A stretch of DNA of 64,000 nucleotides, from contig NZ_RXLO01000003.1 in NCBI RefSeq assembly GCF_003958645.1, positions 496,001 to 560,000 on the forward strand, read 5' to 3'. The stretch comes from Chitinophaga rhizosphaerae (GTDB lineage Bacteria; Bacteroidota; Bacteroidia; Chitinophagales; Chitinophagaceae). Numbering within the stretch: position 1 is the first letter of the stretch; each line of letters opens with the position of its first letter. The notes under the pieces are model-generated. The model did not search any database, was not told the origin of the DNA, and saw only the letters and a list, made by a program, of their open reading frames with translations. Below are positions 51,875-60,288 of the stretch, piece by piece. Made by a program: the position numbers and the translations under genes.

Positions 51875-53041
51875 ATGCCAAACAAAATCACCCTCGCCGC
51901 ATTGGCCATTTTACTGGCGGCGGGCGCTTGTAAAAGGGACGAGGCCGGTCCTGTGGAAAAGGACGGAACGCCTCCGGGCGCCGTCCGTAACCTCACCGTG
52001 GAAAACCTCCACGGCGCGGCAAGGATCAGTTTCGAATTGCCCGGGGATAAGGACCTTCAGTATATCAAAGCCCGCTACACCACTCCGGGAGGCACAGTGC
52101 GCGAAACCCGCGTGAGCCGTTTCAACCGCAGCCTCGTCATGGAAGGGTTCGGCGATACGAATTCCTACACCGTCACGCTGTTTGCGGTAGACAGGAGCGA
52201 AAACGTTTCCGCCCCAACGGAAATCACCGTCAAGCCCCTGGAGCCGCCTGTCTGGATCGTGCGCAGAACACTGGACATTATACCCGACTTCGGCGGCGTG
52301 AACGTTTCTTTCGAAAACGAAGAAGAGAAAGATCTCGCCATCGTGGTATTGTCGATCGATTCGCTGGGCCAGTTTTCTCCCCGCGCCACACAATACACCA
52401 AACTGAAGAAAGGCGATTTCTCCACCCGGAACATGCCTAACAAACCCACCCGGTTCGGCGTGTACGTGCGCGACCGCTGGGGCAACCTGTCAGACACCCT
52501 CCTTACCGAGCTCACGCCGCTTTTCGAGGAGCAGCTCGACCGTACCAAAATGAACGGGGTGGTATTGCCCGGAGACGCGCCCATCGGGCACCTCGGCTCT
52601 ATTGCCGGCCTGTTCGACGGCAATACCCAGGCAGGTTTCTATCACTCTTCAGACGATGCGCGCATGCCGCAATGGTTTACCTACGATATGGGCGTTACCG
52701 CCAAACTGAGCCGGCTGGTGTGGTTCATGCGCCCGGGGTTCTTCTTCAGCCTGCACAACCCGAAAGAAGTGGAAATCTGGGGCAGCAACGCCCCCAATCC
52801 CAACGGCAGCTTCGACGATAGCTGGGTACTGTTGGCCCGGTCCACGCAGATCAAACCTTCCGGCCTGCCCGAAGGCCAGCTTTCCCAGGCCGACCAGGAA
52901 GCCGCACTGCTCGGGCACACCGTCAGCTTCCCGGTAAACTCGCCGAAAGTGAGGTACATCCGCTTCAAAACGCTGAAGAACTGGTCGAACGGTACATACG
53001 TGAATTTCCACGAGATCAAAATGTTCGGCGATACCCATTAA
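51875..53041 (+). CDS. Surface lipoprotein with DUF4959-like and C-terminal discoidin-like (DUF5000) domains
   Basis: 388 residues from ATG 51875; the frame is open from a TTG at 51848. Lipoprotein signal (ILLAAGACKRDE). Two fibronectin-like segments follow: PPGAVRNLTVENLHGAARIS, the DUF4959-type start, and DIIPDFGGVNVSFENEEEKD (DUF5126-like). The C-terminus is a jelly-roll carbohydrate-binding domain (LFDGNTQAGFYHSSDDARMP, WFTYDMGVTAKLSRLVWFMR, KEVEIWGSN). Such proteins follow SusCD in many Bacteroidota PULs and are thought to hold glycan at the surface. The C-terminal domain is paralogous to that of the next gene. Confidence 0.85.
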   Translation: MPNKITLAALAILLAAGACKRDEAGPVEKDGTPPGAVRNLTVENLHGAARISFELPGDKDLQYIKARYTTPGGTVRETRVSRFNRSLVMEGFGDTNSYTVTLFAVDRSENVSAPTEITVKPLEPPVWIVRRTLDIIPDFGGVNVSFENEEEKDLAIVVLSIDSLGQFSPRATQYTKLKKGDFSTRNMPNKPTRFGVYVRDRWGNLSDTLLTELTPLFEEQLDRTKMNGVVLPGDAPIGHLGSIAGLFDGNTQAGFYHSSDDARMPQWFTYDMGVTAKLSRLVWFMRPGFFFSLHNPKEVEIWGSNAPNPNGSFDDSWVLLARSTQIKPSGLPEGQLSQADQEAALLGHTVSFPVNSPKVRYIRFKTLKNWSNGTYVNFHEIKMFGDTH

Positions 53042-53066
53042 TCCATCCCATTAACCAATCAAAATC

Positions 53067-54263
53067 ATGAAAGATTTACGCATTTCACTGTTAATCGGGA
53101 TGATCGTTCTGGCCGCCGCATCCTGCTCCAAAGACAATCGCGACGCATACAAAGACTTTATGAAAGGCGGGGAAATCATCTATCCCGGCCGGGCAGACAC
53201 CGTGCTCGTGAAGCCGGGCCTCAACCGGATCAAATTGTCCGTCGTATTGGGGAACGATCCGCTGGTGAGCCAGCTGCGCGTGTTCTGGAGCAATAACGCC
53301 GATTCTGTCACCGTACCCGTCAAACGCACGTCCGGTATTGATACCATCGATGTGCTGGTGCCGGACCTGAAAGAAGGGAATTATAACTTCGCCTTGTATA
53401 CATACGATGATGAAGGCCATATTTCCGTAGTGGTCAACGCTTTTGGCGTGGCATACGGCCAGAATTACACCAGCTCGCTGGTGAACCGTACGTTGCGTTC
53501 GGTGGAACAGTCGGCCGACGGGAGCCAGGTGCTCCTGAACTGGGGAGAGCCGGCCGGCGGGGAGCTGGGCACGGAAGTGAAATATAAAGGCGCCGACGGC
53601 GTGGAAAGGACGATCATCGTACCTTCCACCGAATCAGTGACAACATTACCCGACTACGAAAGCAGGTCGCAATTGACGTACCGCTCGCAATACAAGCCCG
53701 ATACCATGGCGTTCGAGTTTTTCTATCCGCCCCTGTCTTCCGCCACGCTGCCTGTTTTTGAGCGGCAATTGGCGAAATCAGGGTTCAGTGTGCTGGAACT
53801 GCCGACCGATATCAAAAGCAATCACGGCTGGCTGATGCATTACCTGTGGGACGGGAACATACATTCAGGCTTCGCCACGGCCAACCAGGTGCCGGCATGG
53901 TTTACCATCGACGTGGGGCAACCGGCCGCGCTGAGCCGTATCAAATACTGGCAGGCAACAGACAGGCTGTACAAAATCGAGAACGTGAAAACGTTCGAAG
54001 TATACGGGAGCAACGGTCCGGCGGGCGACGGAAGTTGGGACAGCTGGACCCAAATAGGCGCCTTCGCATCGGTGAAGCCATCCGGCAGGCCCGTTGGGGA
54101 GAATACACAGGAAGACGTGGATTATGCGCTGGCGGGAGAAGATTTCGCCGTGGCCGCAGGCACCGCCAAATTCCGGTATTACCGTTTCAAACTGCTCACC
54201 AACTGGGGGAACAGTGCATTTTTTACCATGGGAGAAATTTCGTTATTCACGCACGACCGGTAA
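53067..54263 (+). CDS. Surface lipoprotein with DUF4998-like and C-terminal discoidin-like (DUF5000) domains
   Basis: 398 residues with a lipoprotein signal (MIVLAAASCSKDN). The DUF4998-type N-terminal region (EIIYPGRADTVLVKPGLNRI, KLSVVLGNDPLVSQLRVFWS) is followed by a second beta domain and a C-terminal jelly-roll (LWDGNIHSGFATANQVPAWF, TIDVGQPAALSRIKYWQATD, FEVYGSNGP). The arrangement of DUF4959 then DUF4998 genes is frequent next to SusCD. It probably binds glycan cooperatively with the previous protein. It starts 25 bases after it. Confidence 0.85.
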   Translation: MKDLRISLLIGMIVLAAASCSKDNRDAYKDFMKGGEIIYPGRADTVLVKPGLNRIKLSVVLGNDPLVSQLRVFWSNNADSVTVPVKRTSGIDTIDVLVPDLKEGNYNFALYTYDDEGHISVVVNAFGVAYGQNYTSSLVNRTLRSVEQSADGSQVLLNWGEPAGGELGTEVKYKGADGVERTIIVPSTESVTTLPDYESRSQLTYRSQYKPDTMAFEFFYPPLSSATLPVFERQLAKSGFSVLELPTDIKSNHGWLMHYLWDGNIHSGFATANQVPAWFTIDVGQPAALSRIKYWQATDRLYKIENVKTFEVYGSNGPAGDGSWDSWTQIGAFASVKPSGRPVGENTQEDVDYALAGEDFAVAAGTAKFRYYRFKLLTNWGNSAFFTMGEISLFTHDR

Positions 54264-54311
54264 TGCCGGTCTGGATATACCAACAATCAACAGGAACCAC
54301 AAACAAGTAGC

Positions 54312-55640
54312 ATGAAACGTTTGATTTTTTTGAGTTTTTTATTCGCTTCGGCGGCATCATTTGCGCAGACGGGGGATTTGAAACTGGTGTCTTATCCGGG
54401 AAGGATAGAAGAAAGCATCGGAAAGCGCGCATTGGCCAGGCAGATATTGGGCGACAGCCGGCTGGATACCGTGGAAACCCGCGCCCTGCGGATCCTCAAC
54501 GGGTTCAACGCCGGTAACGGATACGGTGAGATCTGGATCCGCGACCTCAATACCTTCATCACCGGATCGCTCCGGGTACGCGATAAAAAGGACGTGAAAG
54601 AGGCGCTGCTCCTGTTTTGCAAGCTCCAGGGGGCAGACGGTAACATTCCCGATGGCGCCACCGCCAGGAAAGATGCCGCGCTGGCTTACAAATACGCCAG
54701 CACCGACCTCGCTCCGGAATGGGTGAGCCACAAAAATACCGTGGAAACCGACCAGGAAACCTCCCTCATCCAGGCCATCCGCAAATACATCGACGCCACC
54801 GGCGATACAGACATCCTCGATGAAAAAGTAGGCGGGCAAACCGTGCTTCAGCGCATGGAGGCCGCGATGGACTTTCTCCTCAAAGAACGCTGGGCCGCGG
54901 ATTACGGCCTCATCAAAGGCGCCACTACCATCGACTGGGGTGATGTTCAGCCCGAAAAAGGCTGGGGCGTTGCGCTTAACGATAAAACCAAATGGACCAT
55001 CGATATCTACGACAACGCGATGTTCATCATCGCCCTGAACGATTTCATGACCCTATTGCCGAAAGGGGAGATGTACAGAAAATGGAAACAGACGGCCGGC
55101 GATATTAAAAAGAACGTCCGCAAACACCTCTGGGACGCGGAGAAGAAAAAGTACATCCCGCATATTTACCTGGACGGAAGCCCTTTCCCCGCGGATTTCG
55201 ACGAAAATGAGATTTTGTATACCGGCGGTACCGCCTGCGCCATCCTGGCCGGGCTGCACTCCAAATCGGAGATCCGCGCCATTAACGATCAGTTCCTGAA
55301 CGCGGCGGAGAAAGAGAAATTCGCGACGATCGGGATGACGGTGTACCCGCCCTACCCGGTGGAAGTATTCCCCAACATGGCGGCGTACCATTACCAGAAC
55401 GCCGGCGACTGGACCTGGTTCGGCGGCCGGATGATCCATGCACTGCACCTCAACGGTTTTAACAATGAGGCGTACGCGGAAATGAGCCCCATGCTCGACC
55501 GCGTGATCCGGTACGGGTTCCACGAGTGGTACGAAGTGCGTTCCGGTAAACCTTCCGGCTCCGGCGACTTCCGCGGCGAAGCAGGTGTATTATATGATGC
55601 GATCCAGCTGCTGCGCAAATGGGCGGTAAAAAACCAATAA
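54312..55640 (+). CDS. Exported six-hairpin ((alpha/alpha)6-barrel) glycosidase
   Basis: 442 residues with a signal peptide (FLFASAASFAQ). Features of six-hairpin glycosidases are visible: RILNGFNAGNGYGEIWIRDL, NTFITGSLRVRDKKDVKEAL, WGDVQPEKGWGVALNDKTKW, DIYDNAMFIIALNDFMTL and YQNAGDWTWFGGRMIHALHL. The Asp in WIRD and the Asp in WGD are good candidates for acid/base residues. I cannot assign a family; glucosidase, mannosidase or trehalase-like roles are all possible. It is the only hydrolase in the rightward PUL 2 operon, so it probably trims the imported glycan in the periplasm. Confidence 0.78.
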   Translation: MKRLIFLSFLFASAASFAQTGDLKLVSYPGRIEESIGKRALARQILGDSRLDTVETRALRILNGFNAGNGYGEIWIRDLNTFITGSLRVRDKKDVKEALLLFCKLQGADGNIPDGATARKDAALAYKYASTDLAPEWVSHKNTVETDQETSLIQAIRKYIDATGDTDILDEKVGGQTVLQRMEAAMDFLLKERWAADYGLIKGATTIDWGDVQPEKGWGVALNDKTKWTIDIYDNAMFIIALNDFMTLLPKGEMYRKWKQTAGDIKKNVRKHLWDAEKKKYIPHIYLDGSPFPADFDENEILYTGGTACAILAGLHSKSEIRAINDQFLNAAEKEKFATIGMTVYPPYPVEVFPNMAAYHYQNAGDWTWFGGRMIHALHLNGFNNEAYAEMSPMLDRVIRYGFHEWYEVRSGKPSGSGDFRGEAGVLYDAIQLLRKWAVKNQ

Positions 55641-55650
55641 TTACAGGAAA

Positions 55651-56499
55651 ATGAAGATCACAGCGGTGGACATTGGCGGCTCGCACATTACCGTAGCGGC
55701 CGTTGATATGGAAAGCAGGACATGCAACGGAGGTTCCCGGATGCAGGTGGATTCCCGGAGCCCGGCAGGCGAGATCCTCGATTGCTGGGCCGCCGCCATC
55801 GCCCGGTGCATGGAAACGCACGGTGGTGCGCAGGTCGCGGTGGCGATGCCGGGGCCGTTCGATTATGCGGCCGGCGTTTCCTGGATCCGTGACCAGGCGA
55901 AGTTTGATGCGCTGTACGGCGTGAATGTAAAGGACGCGCTGGCGGAAAGATTGCAGATCGCTGCCGGCAACATCCTTTTCGATAACGATGCCACCTGTTT
56001 CCTCCGCGGGCATTACTTCGCGGGTTGTTTCCCGGAAAACGAAAATGTATTGGGACTGACGCTGGGAACGGGTTTTGGATCGGTGATCCGGTCTGGTGAA
56101 GGATATTTTTCGCCGGATTACTGGTGCCGGTCTTTCGGGGATTCCCTGGCCGACGACTACTTTTCTTCCCGCTGGCTGCTGCACGCATTTGCGACGCAGG
56201 GCGGAGAGCGGCTGACATCGGTGCGGGAATTGGCAACCCGGGAAAACAGCGGCGAAGTATTCCGGAAATTCGGTGCGAACCTGGCGGATTTTCTGTCGGA
56301 AGCTGCGCCGGAAGTGGATACCATCCTGCTGGGCGGCAATATCGCGAAGGCATACCCGTTGTTCGGGGATGCGCTGGAAGCGGGACTGGCCGCTGCTGGA
56401 AGGGAATACCGGTTCCAGGTGTCCGCACTCGGCGAAGAGGGCATTTTGCTGGGCGCGGCGGCTTTGCGGGAACAGGAGCCGGTGAATTCGGAACGATAA
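55651..56499 (+). CDS. ROK-family sugar kinase or regulator-like protein
   Basis: 282 residues. The ATP-binding region is KITAVDIGGSHITVAAVDM (DxGGt); ILFDNDATCFLRGHYFAG holds the catalytic Asp (NDA); LGLTLGTGFGSVIRSG is the second glycine-rich loop; and DTILLGGNIAKAYPLF is the adenosine motif. The usual zinc CxCGxxGC motif is missing, as in several Bacteroidota ROK proteins. No DNA-binding domain is present, so it is a kinase rather than a repressor. It probably phosphorylates glucose, mannose or ManNAc released from the glycan. It begins 10 bases after the glycosidase gene, ending the operon. Confidence 0.9.
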   Translation: MKITAVDIGGSHITVAAVDMESRTCNGGSRMQVDSRSPAGEILDCWAAAIARCMETHGGAQVAVAMPGPFDYAAGVSWIRDQAKFDALYGVNVKDALAERLQIAAGNILFDNDATCFLRGHYFAGCFPENENVLGLTLGTGFGSVIRSGEGYFSPDYWCRSFGDSLADDYFSSRWLLHAFATQGGERLTSVRELATRENSGEVFRKFGANLADFLSEAAPEVDTILLGGNIAKAYPLFGDALEAGLAAAGREYRFQVSALGEEGILLGAAALREQEPVNSER

Positions 56500-56581
56500 G
56501 AATATGACAATAAAGATCTTGGTTAGTTCAAGCAAATCTTGATTTGGTACGCACGGGCTCTTCCGGGCCTGTGATTTTACG

Positions 56582-56610
56582 GAGACCCGCACTGGAAGCG
56601 GGTCTCTTTT
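56582..56610. terminator. Terminator of the PUL 2 operon
   Basis: GAGACCCGC-ACTGGAA-GCGGGTCTC followed by TTTTTATT; the perfect 9-bp stem lies 83 bases after the ROK stop and directly before the opposing CPCC gene's stop codon. Confidence 0.85.
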
Positions 56611-57113
56611 TATTCGCCGACATCGGTTTCCTTGGGTACCATCAAATCCATCAGCAAATCTTTCGAAACTTCCTTCCATTCGATCCAGATATGGTCCTGG
56701 ATGTGTTCGTCGCCCGTCATCCGGTCAGCGATATCGGATTTGCGTTGCCGGTAGAATGCGATTTTCTGCATCACGCGCCCGGTATCGGTGTCCACTTCGC
56801 CCCGAATCAGATCCGCATGCACTTCAATTTTCCGGCCGATGTTGATCCGGTTTTCCATGAGTGTTAGGGGGCCGTTGGGACCGGAAACTTTGATCCCCGA
56901 TGCCTGCAATTCGTCCAGGATGCTGCCGGAATTGTCGTCCTGCCCATCATCCTCCCAATAACAAATTTCACAAATCTCAAAGTCGCAGCGTGTTTCCAGC
57001 GTGGGGAATCCACAACCCGGACAGGTGCACATGGGTACATCGTTCGCCTGCAGCCAGGTGTCGTAATGCGCCCTGCGGGCGCGGAAAGCCGCAAGAATTT
57101 CAACGTCGTCCAT
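56610..57113 (-). CDS. CPCC-family cysteine-rich protein
   Basis: 167 residues. The N-terminal third carries CTCPGCGFPTLETRCDFEIC then EICYWEDDGQDD, the conserved CPCCGYxTL...CxxCxWEDDG pattern of CPCC proteins with four cysteines that can bind zinc. The rest (about 60-167) is charged and helical (VMQKIAFYRQRKSDIADRMT). Function is unknown; such proteins are often found near toxin or immunity genes, but no toxin is visible here. It is cytoplasmic and lies 28 bases downstream of the exported protein's stop codon on the same strand. Confidence 0.82.
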   Translation of the reverse strand: MDDVEILAAFRARRAHYDTWLQANDVPMCTCPGCGFPTLETRCDFEICEICYWEDDGQDDNSGSILDELQASGIKVSGPNGPLTLMENRINIGRKIEVHADLIRGEVDTDTGRVMQKIAFYRQRKSDIADRMTGDEHIQDHIWIEWKEVSKDLLMDLMVPKETDVGE

Positions 57114-57141
57114 CCCTTAAAAATACCATGATAAAAAATAT

Positions 57142-57903
57142 TTATTCATACAACACGAAATTCATCTTGTCGACCCCGGCATTCCCCGTTTTCTCATGCC
57201 ATGCATACAGCACCAGTTCGTAATTCCCGGTTTGCGTGATGGGGCAATCCCCTTCGAAAAGGTTTGCCGAAACCAGCGAAAACTTCACTTCCCGGATCGC
57301 TTTTCCGTCTTTCTTCAACACACCTTTCACTTCCATTTCATCGGAATTCCAGAGCCCGCCCTTGTCGATCACGCAGCCGCACATCATGACGATGTTCGCC
57401 TGGAACTGGAAAGGTTGGTCTTTCACGGTTTTCAACGATATGAACTGATGCGTGCGGGGTTTGAGGATGTCTACGATGAACCCCGGGATTTCGAGAATGA
57501 TGCCGTCGCCCAGCACATTTTTACCGGGAAGGAGCCAGCATTCCGTGCTGACGATCGTTTGCGCCTGCTTCTGGTTGAACGGTGCAATCACTTCGATGTT
57601 GACGAACGTAGGCTCGTCGATATCGATGGTTGCCAGGAATCCCGCCGTTTGATCGTCGCTGATAGCGGTGCCCCTAGCCACGGGGTTCTTCATGATGAGC
57701 TGCGTGTTCCCGGGCGTACCGGCGGTTTTTCCTTCTGCGAGGATGCGCTGGTTGGCCTTGTTGCGGATAATAACGTAAGCGCCGCCGAGGGAGCTGCCGA
57801 TGAATTTGGCGTCGCGCGCCCTGGCCCGCACCATTACTTTGGTTTCGATGGCGGAAGCTGCCAGGGGGAGTAGCAGTGCGAAAAATAGTGTGAGTGTCTT
57901 CAT
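57142..57903 (-). CDS. Exported protein of unknown function, translationally coupled to MarR
   Basis: 253 residues from ATG 57903; the open frame extends to 58047, but that upstream part overlaps the MarR gene and is not needed. A signal peptide (LFFALLLPLAASA) leads to a beta-rich domain (KVMVRARARDAKFIGSSLGG, AYVIIRNKANQRILAEGKTA, FVNIEVIAPFNQKQAQTIV). Two cysteines occur in MMCGCVIDKGG. I do not recognise a family. The start codon overlaps the MarR stop codon as ATGA (57900-57903), so the two are cotranslated and the regulator may respond to a signal related to this protein. Confidence 0.75.
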   Translation of the reverse strand: MKTLTLFFALLLPLAASAIETKVMVRARARDAKFIGSSLGGAYVIIRNKANQRILAEGKTAGTPGNTQLIMKNPVARGTAISDDQTAGFLATIDIDEPTFVNIEVIAPFNQKQAQTIVSTECWLLPGKNVLGDGIILEIPGFIVDILKPRTHQFISLKTVKDQPFQFQANIVMMCGCVIDKGGLWNSDEMEVKGVLKKDGKAIREVKFSLVSANLFEGDCPITQTGNYELVLYAWHEKTGNAGVDKMNFVLYE

Positions 57904-58388
57904 GATATGTTGGAATCCAGGTAAGCTTGTTGGAAGCGGTCGTGAAAGGATCGTGTTTTCAATGCCATGTCGATCCGGTCGAGGTGCTGGAGGATGCCGA
58001 GATCCCCTGCCAGCACCTGCAGGATGGCTTTTTCGCAACTGTCCCATATTTTTTCCAGCTGCGGGAGCAGTTTTGCGGCTTTGGGGGACAGGGAAACCAG
58101 CTGCTGGCGCCTGTCTTTGCTGTCCTGCTTCACCAGCAGGTATTTCTTTTCCGCCATTTTCCGCACCAGCATCACAACCGACGGGTGCGCATATCCCAAC
58201 CGCTCGGCGATGGCAGCGATGGGGACCGCTTCGCCGTGGCGCAGCAACATGAAAACGAGGTACCAGTTCGGTTCGATATCTAGCCCCTGTTCCTTGTAGA
58301 ACTTCCGGACGTCGTGCGCGATGCGGTCGCTGATGCGTTTCAGCCGGCTGTCCAGCGCCTTGTAGCCCAATTCTTTAATGAAATCCAT
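57900..58388 (-). CDS. MarR-family transcriptional regulator
   Basis: 162 residues with the MarR winged helix: WYLVFMLLRHGEAVPIAAIA, ERLGYAHPSVVMLVRKMAEK (recognition helix) and KKYLLVKQDSKDRRQQLVSL (wing, DxRxxxLxLT-like). The flanking helices form the dimer. It overlaps the exported-protein gene by 4 bases. An imperfect palindrome lies directly upstream of its start and is a probable autoregulatory site. Confidence 0.93.
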   Translation of the reverse strand: MDFIKELGYKALDSRLKRISDRIAHDVRKFYKEQGLDIEPNWYLVFMLLRHGEAVPIAAIAERLGYAHPSVVMLVRKMAEKKYLLVKQDSKDRRQQLVSLSPKAAKLLPQLEKIWDSCEKAILQVLAGDLGILQHLDRIDMALKTRSFHDRFQQAYLDSNIS

Positions 58389-58431
58389 CTGTATGGCTTT
58401 GGCTGTTTATCCGCGAATATACGATTATATA

Positions 58432-58449
58432 GTTAAATATATAGTTTAC
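58432..58449. promoter_or_regulatory. Predicted MarR operator
   Basis: An 18-bp imperfect palindrome (GTTAAATAT/ATAGTTTAC, 7 of 9 paired positions) with direct repeats of ATATAGTT at 58427 and 58439, about 45 bases upstream of the MarR start. Very AT-rich against GC-rich flanks. Confidence 0.5.
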
Positions 58450-58573
58450 TACATAAATATTTTTGGACGGAAAAACGCGTCGCTGTTTTCATGCCGTCAA
58501 AAATTAAAGAAACCATAACCCCCGCATCCCGCAAACCCGCTTAATTTTACACCGGGCGCCATGCCCTTGCTCA

Positions 58574-59146
58574 ATGGAAACTTGCGAACTTACGGATATG
58601 GAATTATGGGGCCGGGTCAGGCAAGACGATGGTGCGGCGTTCAGGCAGCTGTTCGACCGTTACTGGGAGCGCCTCTACGTGTATGCCTACAACCGGATCA
58701 AGTCTGAAGCCGACGCGCAGGACGTGGTGCAGGATGTGATGATCCGCGTCTGGACGCGCCGGGCTTCCATTTCCATAGAAACCACACTGGCGGCCTATCT
58801 CCACGCGGCCGTCCAATACGAGACCATCGCGCAGGTGGCCCGTGCGGCAAAAAACGCGGGGCGCTATAGCGAGCTGGAACAAAACATTTTACCGGACATC
58901 ACCGCCTTTGCCGATCCATTGCGGTTTAAGGAGCTCCAGGCCCTGGCGGAACAGGAGATAGCCCGGCTGCCGGAGAAAATGCGGCAGGTGTACCGCCTTC
59001 GGCAGGAAGAACATTTTTCTGTGAAAGAGATCGCAGGGATGCTGGGCGTGTCGGAACAAACCGTTCGCAACCAGCTGAACACCAGCTACCAGAAACTCCG
59101 CAAACAGCTCCGGGAAGCCATCCTCAGCGCCATTTTCCTTTGGTAA
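58574..59146 (+). CDS. ECF-type RNA polymerase sigma-70 factor
   Basis: 190 residues. Region 2 is clear (FRQLFDRYWERLYVYAYNRI, SEADAQDVVQDVMIRVWTR), and region 4 follows (LPEKMRQVYRLRQEEHFSVK, EIAGMLGVSEQTVRNQLNTS). It starts the classic cassette sigma, FecR, TonB receptor: the fecR gene starts 80 bases after its stop and the receptor 130 bases after that. It therefore controls the receptor operon when its ligand is bound. Confidence 0.93.
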   Translation: METCELTDMELWGRVRQDDGAAFRQLFDRYWERLYVYAYNRIKSEADAQDVVQDVMIRVWTRRASISIETTLAAYLHAAVQYETIAQVARAAKNAGRYSELEQNILPDITAFADPLRFKELQALAEQEIARLPEKMRQVYRLRQEEHFSVKEIAGMLGVSEQTVRNQLNTSYQKLRKQLREAILSAIFLW

Positions 59147-59226
59147 TAATTTGGTAACATTCCGCGATAGTTGAAAACGATGGTTGGATACGCATATAGG
59201 TGGGAACGGAAAATTCCCGCAACGAT

Positions 59227-60159
59227 ATGAACGTAGAACAACTCGGAGAAACGTTTGAAAGATACCTCGCCGGTACGGCATCGGCAGCAGAAAAGGAATG
59301 GATCGGGAAGTGGCTGCAGGAGCGGCCGGAAGACCACCATGCCCTGGAGCCCCGCCACCGGCAGGCGGTTCATTCTGCCATTTGGCAATCCGTCTCCCGG
59401 AAAACGAATCTCCATCTCCGCCCCGTCAACAATCACCGGAAATGGCTGGCGTACGCTGCGGCCGCGGCTTTGCTGGTGGCCACCGCTGCCTGGATGTTAC
59501 TGTCCCGGCAAACGCCTCCCGCCGCATTCGTCCAAACGATCGTCACCCAGCCCGGTTCGCCCAAAACCGTGTATCTGCCCGATAGCAGCGTGGTCCACCT
59601 TTTTCCCGGCGCTACGCTCACCATCCCCGATAATTATAATGTAACAGACCGCCGCATCGCGCTGAGCGGAAGGGGCTTCTTCGACGTGAAGGAAAACCCT
59701 TCCCGGGCGTTTTTCGTGCGGGTAGGGAAACTGACCACGCAGGTGCTGGGCACTTCCTTCGAAGTGAAATCGACCGACAGTCTTTCCGCCTCCGTGATCG
59801 TACGCACGGGGAAAGTGGGCGTCGCGTTCGACGGGAAGCACCTGGCCAACCTTACGCCGGGCAGGCGTTTGCGGTATAATGCGCAGCAGCGCGATTATAC
59901 GGTGGATGCGGTAGACGCGGCTTTGCTGTGTGAATGGTGGAGCCGGGGGATGGTGTTCGACCAGGCGCCGCTCGCCGAAGTGGTGCAGTCGCTTTCCGAC
60001 TGGTACAACGTTCCGGTCGAAATCCGTAACACCCGCTGGCAGCAGGAAACCGTGACCATCCGCATCCGGCGCCAGTCCTGCACGGAAGCTATCGCCCTGC
60101 TGTCGGAAACACTGGGCTTCCGGTATAAAAGGGAAAACGACAGGATCATCATTTACTAA
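59227..60159 (+). CDS. FecR-family anti-sigma factor
   Basis: 310 residues from ATG 59227; the open frame begins at 59200 with a GTG-type start. A cytoplasmic anti-sigma N-terminus (about 1-80) is followed by one transmembrane helix (LAYAAAAALLVATAAWMLLS, about 83-102), the periplasmic FecR domain (KTVYLPDSSVVHLFPGATLT, LSGRGFFDVKENPSRAFFV, VGKLTTQVLGTSFEVK) and a C-terminal domain that contacts the receptor. It relays ligand binding at the TonB receptor to the sigma factor. Confidence 0.92.
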   Translation: MNVEQLGETFERYLAGTASAAEKEWIGKWLQERPEDHHALEPRHRQAVHSAIWQSVSRKTNLHLRPVNNHRKWLAYAAAAALLVATAAWMLLSRQTPPAAFVQTIVTQPGSPKTVYLPDSSVVHLFPGATLTIPDNYNVTDRRIALSGRGFFDVKENPSRAFFVRVGKLTTQVLGTSFEVKSTDSLSASVIVRTGKVGVAFDGKHLANLTPGRRLRYNAQQRDYTVDAVDAALLCEWWSRGMVFDQAPLAEVVQSLSDWYNVPVEIRNTRWQQETVTIRIRRQSCTEAIALLSETLGFRYKRENDRIIIY

Positions 60160-60288
60160 CCGCTCAAACCAACGATCAACCGCATGCCTTAACATTTACC
60201 AAAGAAAAAACCGGCCTGCGCGAACAGTCCGGTCCGTGCCGCAAGGGTATCTCACCACCCATGCAGCGGCTAAACGCACAGTACTAAC

